Of a DNA stretch of 64,000 nt, positions 56,650 through 64,000 are shown in pieces. The notes beneath the pieces are model-generated. The model ran no database searches. It was given only the letters and a program-made list of their open reading frames with translations, and was not told the origin of the DNA. Each line of letters begins with the position of its first letter. Position 1 is the first letter of the stretch. Source of the DNA: Lunularia cruciata (lineage: Eukaryota; Streptophyta; Marchantiopsida; Lunulariales; Lunulariaceae); the NCBI GenBank assembly GCA_948567375.1, contig OX419758.1, forward strand, positions 12,653,001 through 12,717,000. Reading direction: 5' to 3'. The position numbers and the translations under genes are program-made.

Positions 56650-58006
56650 ATGGTGAAACTTCCGGTTTTCTTTGGCAAGGATGGAGAAGATGTGGAGGCC
56701 TTTGTGAGAGACTTCAAGAGAGCTTGCATAAGAAACAATGAGAGGAGGCAGAATGAGTGAGCCTCATTATTACCAGATTTCTTTGAGGATGCAACACTTA
56801 CATGGTATGAGTTAGAATATCAAAAGAGAGAGAGGAGAGATGGGGAAGAGGAGTCTTGGGAGACTTTGACTTCAACACTCATTGAGAACTTTCTTCCTGA
56901 TGAGAGTTATGAGAGATTGATGAGTGAGGTTACATTTCTCAAGCAAGAGGATGGAGAGAAAGTGAGAGTCTATGTGGAAAGAGTGGAAAAGTTAGAGTCC
57001 AGATTTTGCATAGTGTTGAGGAAGGGTGGGGATGATGTGGAGACTACAATGATTGGCATAGGGGCCATGCTCACCAAGAATTTTGTGGGAGGGTTGAGAC
57101 CACAAATTAGAAGCAAGGTGAGATATGAGAAACCTTTTTCCAAGGTTGAAGCTATCAAGATCGCAATTTGTATGGAGGAGAGTTTGGAAGGAGATGAGAG
57201 TGATTTGGTGGTGAAGGAGGTTGTGCATCCTCCTCAAGGCTACAAGTATGGTGGAACTTCTGATACTTTGGTGACAAGGGTTGCACCACAAGTAGTAGTT
57301 GCTCCAATTCTTGCACTTCCACCAAAAGATCCACTTCAAACCATCATAGAACAACTTGCGGATCTCAAGATCAATGTGGTGCAACTATGGGAGAAGAGAG
57401 AGGTGGATCAGAATGTAGGGAGAGGGCCTAGGAGTTATGGAAACTATCCATATAGAGGAGGCCAACCAGCCAACAATTTCAATTGTAGAAGTTGTTTTGG
57501 TTGTGGAGGAAGAGGCCATATCCAAAGGAATTGCCCAAATTCCACTTACCATGGAGGAAGAGGTTATGAGGGAGCCAATAGAGGGAAAGAGGGAGGTAGT
57601 GAAACCCAAGTGGCTCCTAATCCCAACAAAGGTAAGGGGATAGCATCCATAGATGTGGTTGAGAGCAAGTATGAGAAGGGAGAGTGCTCAAACTCCAAGG
57701 GTCTTAATTTGGAGCTTTTGGCACAAGAGGAGAAGAGAGCTTGTTTTGCAGAGGATGTTCACTCTTCTCAAGGATTTACTCCAAGCAAGGATACTCCTAT
57801 GTCTACTAAGAGCACTTGCATCTCAACACCATCAACAACAAAGACTCCAAGAAAGAAGTTAAGGATGGAGGATTTCTTGATTTCAAAGCAACAATGGAAC
57901 TACAATGTGTTAGAGGATGTTGGTAGTCACAAGGCTAACATCACAGTGGGCCAATTGATTGCTTTGAACCCTACCTTGAGAAAGGAGCTTAGAGGTGGTT
58001 TGAGTT
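56650..58006 (+). pseudogene. E2 gag (one stop; cut by F3)
   Basis: ATG at 56650 follows a purine-rich leader. The protein begins MVKLPVFFGKDGEDVEAFV, a typical retrotransposon gag start, and continues with LTWYELE and a long capsid-like helical region. A canonical zinc knuckle lies at 57493-57534 (CFGCGGRGHIQRNC). The only stop before the F3 insertion is a TGA at 56758, of CGA type. After 58006 the frame runs into F3. It would form the particle shell and bind element RNA. Confidence 0.8.
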
Positions 58007-59617
58007 TGTGGTGCCCACATTTTTTGTTTTTTTTAAAAATAAAGGAGAAGAAGTGTATAGAGAAGTCGGATTGTGCTTGTATGACCAAAGAAAGCAAAGA
58101 AAGGAGTCTTCGGGAGGAAACCCAAAGTAAAGTGACTTCGGGTCATAAGGCAAAGTACTCAGAAATGCCCTGTCAGCATACAACCCAAAGTAAATTGTCT
58201 TCGGATCGGGGGGAGCTCAACCCGAGGCAAAGACAATCTAACAACCTTTCGTCGGAGCGAGAAATTCAAGAAGGGGCTGTTTCAAAACTGGCGGCTCATA
58301 CGCGCGAAGGTTGATTGACAATGACAGGTGCATGTTGGAGGTGTGATTTCTTGGTAGGAACTCGAAGTGATGGAAGACAAAGAAGCGCAACTCTATAAAA
58401 TTGAAACTACAACAATGAAATGTCAAGCAATTTTCCTTCGCCATTGAGGAGTCGTATTGCAGGTGATCGAGGAAAGGGAATAGAGTTGGACTGGTGTTAG
58501 TGCACAAGGGAGAAGTTGCGAGAGTGAAATTGAGAGAAAGTGAGAAAGTAGAAGAGATGGGAGGAGGGAAGAAGAACTCCAAATTTGCAGTGAGAAATCA
58601 TGCAATTTGGAGATTAGATGTGATAGCAAGGATTGAAGTCTTGAGCCGACTTCGGATCACCTTTTTGGCATGGAACTAGAACGTGAGTTTCCTAGGATTC
58701 ATGACAGAAATCATCAAGAGTAAGTGTCTCGATGGACCCGAGGAAGAAAGAAAGAGAGGAAATCCGGCTTGTTGGACAAAGTTGGATTGGAGAATTGTAC
58801 TCGGGAAGGAGGCAGGCTCAAAGCAAGGAGCCACGTTCTTGGGGAAAGGAGAGATAGCCCAAGAAATGTAGGAGGTGAGAGATGCCTTCTTGTCAAAAAG
58901 AACGAAGAATGGGTATAAGGTTGAGAGCTACAAAGATCCTATCAAGAGGGGAATTGTGAGTGCTCTCATGGCAATCTTGAAACCGGAGAGAACGACTTAT
59001 GTGATGAAACACCAAGCGGTGTTCTTCCATAAGTTGTTTGTAGGAGAACCTATTAATTGGGCGAGGTGTTTTCATGGGAGAACGAGGCAGATGGTGTGGA
59101 ATTTGCGGGATAAGTTGCCTCCACATTACATTGTGCCGTTTGCAGCACACTTCTACCTTGGGCTCAATCTACTGACCTTGGCAGAGTAGAATCGGATGGT
59201 GTCGCACTTCCATCTGGATGTGCGAAAGGAGGTTGATGTTGAGGAGCAGCAATATATTCTCCAAATCCAGAGCACAAACGACTACTATGCAAAGACAGGA
59301 AAGAATGTGGAGGTCGTAGTAAGTACCCCGACGAAGAAGAAGAGTCGGCAAGGAGAAGCCGAAGAAAGCAAGAAACCTTGGAAGATGCAGAGAAGTAACC
59401 CGAGGCAAAGTATGGTGGTGATTGAGTCAGAAGATGAAGACTCAGAAGGCGAGGCCGAGCTCAGGACGGAGGACTCAGAACATGAGGAGGAACCTGAACT
59501 GACATTGCAGAGTGGAGATACGAGCAGTGACAATGAAGAAGGAGGAGAGATGACATCGGTGCCAGCGGCGCCAATGGCTAATGAGGAAGAAGAAGAAGTG
59601 CAAGTTGAGGTGGAAGC
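58007..59617 (+). mobile_element. Family F unit F3, first part
   Basis: Begins TGTGGTGCCCACATTTT inside the gag of E2. It is homologous to F1 and F4 up to the acidic region of the long ORF, where F4 is inserted. It resumes at 63400. Confidence 0.88.
58557..59617 (+). pseudogene. F3 long ORF, N-terminal part
   Basis: ATG at 58557. The same frame runs to the F4 insertion with three stops: 58677 (TGG to TAG type), 58869 (CAG to TAG type) and 59187 (an Arg codon, CGT, in F4). It retains KHQAVFFHKLFVGEPINWARCF and the acidic ESEDEDSEGEAE. It continues after F4 at 63405. Confidence 0.65.
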
Positions 59618-60004
59618 TGTGGTGCCCACATTTTTTGTTTTTTTTCAAAATAAAGGAGAAGAAGTGTATAGAGAAGTCGGATTGCGCCTGTTTGGCCAAA
59701 GAAGACAAAGAAAATTGTCTTCGGGGTGAAACCCGAAGTAAAGTGACTTCGGGTCATAAGGTGAAGTACTCTGAAATGCCGTGTCAGCATACAATACAAA
59801 GTAAATTGTCTTCGGCTCGGGGGGAGCTCAACCCGAGGTAAAGACAGTCTAATAACCTTTCGTTGGGGTGAGAAATTCAAGAAGGGGCCGTTTCAAAATT
59901 GGCGGCTCATACGTGCGAAGGTGGGGCGACAGTGACAGGTGCATGCCAAAGGTGTGATTTCTTGGTAGAAACTCGAAGTGACGGAAGACGAAGAAGTGCA
60001 ACTC

Positions 60005-60012
60005 TATAAAAA
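60005..60012 (+). promoter_or_regulatory. TATA box of F4
   Basis: TATAAAAA about 390 bases from the left end and 160 bases before the ATG of the long ORF. It is conserved in F1 (about 47041) and F3 (about 58394). Confidence 0.6.
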
Positions 60013-60169
60013 TCGAAACTGCAATGACGAAATGTCGAGCAATTTTCCTTTGCCGTTGAGGAGTCGTCTTGCAGGTGATCGGGGAAAGGGACATAGAGTT
60101 GGACTCGTGTTAGTGCGTAAGGGAGAAGTCGAGAGAGAGAAATCGAGAGACCGAAAGAAAGCAAAAGAG

Positions 60170-62605
60170 ATGGGAGGAGGGAAGAAGAACTCCGAATTTG
60201 CAGTGAGAAATCATGCAATTCGGAGATTAGATGTAGTAGCGAGGATCGAAGTCTTGAGCCGACTTCGGATCACCTTTCTGGCATGGAATTGGAACGTAAG
60301 TTTTCCAGGATTCATGACAAAAATCATCGAGAGTAAATGTCTCGATGGTCCCGAGGAAGAAGGGAAGAGAGGAAATCCGGCTTGCTAGACAGAGTCGGAT
60401 TGGAGACTCGTACTCGGGAAGGAGGCAGGATCGGAGCAAGGAGCCACGTTCTTGGGGAAAGGAGAGATAGCTCAAGAAACGCAGGAGGTGAGAGAAGCCT
60501 TCTCGTTGAAGAGGACAAAGAATGGGTATAAAGTTGAGAGTTATAAAGACCCAGTGAGGAGGGGAATTGTGAGTGCACTAATGGCCCTCCTGAAGCCGGA
60601 GAGAACTACCTATGTGATGAAACACCAAGCGGTGTTCTTTCACAAGTTATTTGCAGGAGAACCGATAAATTGGGCAAGGTGCTTTCACGGAAGAACGAGG
60701 CAGATGATGTGGAATCTGCGAGATAAGTCGCCTCCACACTACATCGTACCATTTGCAGCCCACTTTTACCTCGGGTTAAATATGCTCAATGTGGCTGAGC
60801 GTAATCGAATGGTGTCTCATTTCCATCCTGATTTGAGAAGCAAAGTTGACGCGGAGGAGCAGCAATACATTCTCCAAATCCGGAGCACAGACGATTACTA
60901 CGCGAAGACAGGGAAGAACGTGGAGATCGTTGAAAGTACCCCGACGAAGAAGAGAACTCGGCAAGCAGACGCCGAAGAAAACAAGAAACCTCGGAAGATG
61001 CAGAAAAATAACCCGAGGCGAGGAATGGTGGTGATTGAGTCGGAAGATGAAGACTCAGAAGGCAAAGCCGAGCTCAAGACGGAGGACTCAGAACATGAGG
61101 AGGAACCTGAGCTGACACTGCAGAGCGGAGATACAAGCAGTGACAGTGAAGATGGTGGAGAAATGACCTCGGCACCAGCGGCTGAAGAATACGAAGAAGA
61201 AATTCAAGCCGAAGTAAAAGCCGAAGACAATGCGGCACTAGAAGACGAAGTACCGGTGCTCGAGGAGAAGAAGATCATAGTACAGCGAGGAATTCGCTCA
61301 AGACGTAAGGCAAAGTGTGAAGCGGGACCGAGTAGAGTGAAGGAAGAGGTAGAAGGAAGCTCGGGCAGTGAGGCATCAATTCCAATACAAAGACTCCAGA
61401 GAAGAAGGCGAGTATCGGGAGAACACGAAGAAAGAAGAGAGACTACTCCACGGGAGGACGAAGGTATCAGTTATGGAGTAGATTACCTGCAGATGGTAGT
61501 ATGCCCGCTGTTGGTGAAGTTGGAGAAGAAGAAGAAGGAGATGCAGTCAACTTGTCCAGAGGTAAAGACTGTATTGCAGGTGGTATCGAGATTAGAAGAA
61601 GAAAACTCGGAGTTGAAGAAGAGTATAACCCGAGGTGAGAAGGAGAGAGAAGTACTGCAAGCAGAAGCAGTGGAGAGAAGTCAGGTAATCGAAGACCTGA
61701 AGAGAGAAGTGAGCTATCGAGAGGATCTTGCGAGGAAGAGTGACGTCGTAAAGGAGAGACAAGTAGCTGAATTTGAAATCTTGAAGTAGCAGTTTGCTGA
61801 TTCAAGAGTAGAGCTCATCCATGCTATGGCGAGGGTAGCATTGAAGGATCAAGAGCTCGATCGAGTGATGGAGAGTATGGAGGAGAAGAAGCAACTCTGG
61901 CAGCGAGAGTTGGCTGCAAGATATGGAGAAGAAGAGAGATTACGAGACTTACTTCGTAATCAGGAAGAGAAGGTTGCACAGAAGGAGAAAGAGAAGGACG
62001 CGGTGAAGGCCGAATTCGAAGAAGAATTGGCGATGTACAGAGAGGAATGGCTTGCAGATCGGGAACGAGAAAGGAAGACAAGATTAGAGCCATTGTAGGA
62101 GATAGTCCTCAGGGTAAACGTGATGTTAAGTACAGAGACCAACGTTCGAATTGAAGAAGCGCGTCTGCACGAGTTGAAGCTGTTGGTGCAGGAGACGAGG
62201 CGAAGACAAGCGAAAGATACAGATTTGAATGCCTTGTTGATTAAATTGAGAACTCGTGTAGATAGGAAGATCTTAGAAGTAGAAGACAATATCGCGATTA
62301 GATTAGACTTAGTAAGAATAGAGTTAGAAAAGCTTTGGCAGGATGTTAAAGCAAAACCCGAAGTAGATAACATCGGGATCCAAATGTCTTCGGAGTTGCC
62401 CTCAGCGACACTAGAGAAGAGTGGGTCAAAGGATGAGGAGTTAGATAGATTACCCGCTAGTGCAATTTCAGATCAGGAAAGAGAATTGCTGGATCTGGTA
62501 GAAGATGTAGGAGTTGTGAAACCCGAGGACAGAGTAGTAGGAAGTAAGATTACTTCGGGTTCGGGTTTGAAAGCCGAGGAAGAAGTAGACATTGGATCGG
62601 ATTAG
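60170..62605 (+). pseudogene. F4 long coiled-coil ORF (811 codons, three nonsense codons)
   Basis: A single frame runs from ATG 60170 (MGGGKKNSEF) to TAG 62603 without frameshift. It is interrupted only by TAG at 60386 (TGG in F1), 61787 (CAG in F3) and 62096 (AAG in F1). Residues 1 to about 230 form a mixed, probably folded region (ITFLAWNWNVSF, ERTTYVMKHQAVFFHKLF, WNLRDKSPPHYIVPF). About 285-365 is strongly acidic with Ser (ESEDEDSEGKAE). A basic stretch follows (RRRRVSG). From about 440 to 800 the sequence is a long Glu/Lys/Arg/Leu coiled coil. There is no RT, integrase, protease or zinc knuckle. The family is not recognised; a structural, gag-like or chromatin-associated role is possible but unproven. 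Confidence 0.7.
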
Positions 62606-63399
62606 TAACCGATTTGAGATTTGAAGGGGCAGATATGAAGAGGTGCATTGTCATTTCGGATCTGCAGGTTAGAACAATTGTTGTAGAAACGGTATAGTTG
62701 TTAGAACTGTCAATTTGATCACTATTTAAGAGTGGCATTTGCAATATTATGTTGTTCAGTGCTCATTATTTCTGAGAATAGATAAAGCGAAGTGCTATGA
62801 AGCAGTGCTCGTCGCTTGAGCTTGATTCCGAGTATCAACTTTGTAATTGTGTTTGTGAGTGTTTGGAGAAATTCGAAGTGCAAGTCAGAGTGCTTGTTGG
62901 ATGTTGGATTCCACAGCCTTGATCTTCATTTTGTGTGTTTGATCCTGAATGAAGTGCAATCGAAGCAATGCCTTGACAGATCTGAGAGGAATTGTAGTGT
63001 TGGTAGTATTCTGCATTTGTGAGTGCAGTGCGAAGTTGATGTGAAGCAATTTTGATCGAGGAAGTTGTGCCTTCAGTGGAAGGGTGGAACACAATTCTGA
63101 GGCAAAGTCGTTTTGCAGTGAAGTGCCGTTTTTGGGAGAGCTTGAATCATCACAATCAAGATTATTTGGAAAGATTTGATGGAGTTGTGATTATGGAGTG
63201 TTAATTTGTGACAAGACTGCGAGTCAGTGCTTGTTACTCTCTTCTGGGTGTGGTTTCTACCTGAGAGATTAAAGATGCAACCAAGAAGAATTGAAATTGT
63301 TACTTTGCTTCGTATTTGACCAATTCTGACTCGTATCTTTGCAGGAACGAACTTTACTTACCCGATTACCGCAAAAGTGATATTTGTCGGGTTGTCATA

Positions 63400-64000
63400 G
63401 AAGCCGAAGACAACTCGCCGTTGGAAGACAAAGTTCCGGTGGCCAAGGAAAAGAAGATCGCAGTGCAGCAAGGAGTTCACTCACAACGTAAGGCGAAGCG
63501 TGAAGCGGGGCCGAGCAGAGGGAAGGAAGAGGTAGAAGAAAGCTTGGGCAGTGAGGCATCAATCCCGATACAAAGACTCCAAAGAAGAAGGCGAGTATCA
63601 AGAGAACACAAGGAGAAAAGAGAGACCACTCTGCGGGAGGAAGTAGTTGCCAATGATGGAGTCGATTACATGCAAGAGGTAGTGTGCCCGTTGTTGGTGA
63701 AGTTGGAGCACAAGAAGAAGGAGATGCAGTCAACTTGTCTAGAGGTGAAGACTGTTTTGCAGGTCCTATCGAGATTAGAGGAGGAGAACTTGGAGTTGAA
63801 GAGAGGTATAACCCGAGGTGAGGAGGAGAGAGAAGTACTGCAAGCAAAGGCAGTAGAGCGAAGTCAGGTAATTGAAGACATGAAGAGAGAAGTAAATTAT
63901 TGAGAGGATCTTGTGAGGAAGAGTGACGTAGCAAGGGAAAGATAGGTAGCTGAATTCAAAATCTTGAAGCAGCAGTTTGCTGATTCAAGAGTAGAACTTA
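63400..64000 (+). pseudogene. F3 second part: ORF continuation to window end
   Basis: The sequence resumes with the GAAGC duplication and continues the F3 frame (EDNSPLEDKVPV, then RRRRVSREHKEKRE and the coiled coil). A TGA at 63901 stands where F4 reads CGA. At the window end the glutamines that are stops in F4 are intact (KQQFADS). F3 and the outer E2, F2 and E1 remainders should follow. Confidence 0.7.

Larger units (their letters stand above)
54387..58006 (+). mobile_element. Gypsy element E2 (5' part, cut by F3)
   Basis: Contains a complete 5' LTR, primer site, leader with ORF0, and gag up to the region after the zinc knuckle. It is inserted in F2 and in turn interrupted by F3 at 58007. 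E2 keeps the gag core that E1 lost. The remainder should lie right of the window. Confidence 0.85.
59618..63399 (+). mobile_element. Family F unit F4 (complete, 3.8 kb, inserted in F3)
   Basis: Starts TGTGGTGCCC and ends GGGTTGTCATA, flanked by a perfect 5-bp duplication GAAGC (59613-59617 and 63400-63404). Removing it joins F3 in frame. It has a TATA box (60005-60012), an 811-codon ORF region and about 800 bases of 3' non-coding DNA. CpG content is the highest of the F copies, in line with its being the innermost and youngest. Confidence 0.88.

Overview
The window reads as nuclear DNA of a plant or other streptophyte. It holds one spliced housekeeping gene set among nested Ty3/gypsy LTR retrotransposons, with strong C-to-T / G-to-A decay of the kind expected from methylated cytosines. 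The exact lineage cannot be named from the sequence. A chromodomain gypsy element, a gypsy element carrying its own cytosine methyltransferase, and a large share of non-coding AT-rich DNA would fit a non-flowering land plant or a charophyte, but this is inference.

Layout. (1) 1-2504: 3' part of a largely intact chromodomain Ty3/gypsy element, ending in a 422-bp LTR with perfect heat-shock-element motifs upstream of a TATA box. (2) 2505-10552: copy A of a second gypsy family, here called the DNMT-PHD family. It encodes gag (two zinc knuckles), aspartic protease, a C5-cytosine DNA methyltransferase with motifs I, IV, VI, VIII and X, reverse transcriptase, RNase H, and an integrase ending in a PHD finger. 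The chromovirus appears to be inserted in its gag. (3) 10553-11792: 5' UTR and LTR of a minus-strand relative (copy D), into which A appears to be inserted. (4) 11793-26052: non-repetitive DNA with a complete nine-exon eIF3k gene on the minus strand (19222-25012). (5) 26057-36177: copy B of the DNMT-PHD family, minus strand, nearly full length, with a solo LTR of another family inside its methyltransferase region. (6) 36182-43483: very AT-rich DNA with long microsatellites. (7) 43484-46588: 5' part of a much older copy C. (8) 46589-64000: two families, E (gypsy, gag with zinc knuckle, RT) and F (a 3.8-kb unit with one long coiled-coil ORF), inserted into one another in turn: C contains E1; E1 contains F1 and F2; F2 contains E2; E2 contains F3; F3 contains F4.

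The main discovery is the DNMT-PHD retrotransposon. A predicted DNA-methylation writer sits between protease and RT, and a predicted histone-reading PHD finger replaces the usual integrase chromodomain. All copies in the window are decayed. A and B share four nonsense codons in pol, and the decay includes CpG loss at the methyltransferase's own motif VIII arginine. From memory, retrotransposons that captured cytosine methyltransferases have been reported in dinoflagellates and the charophyte Klebsormidium (de Mendoza and colleagues, 2018). Whether this lineage, with the added PHD finger, is related could not be checked here.
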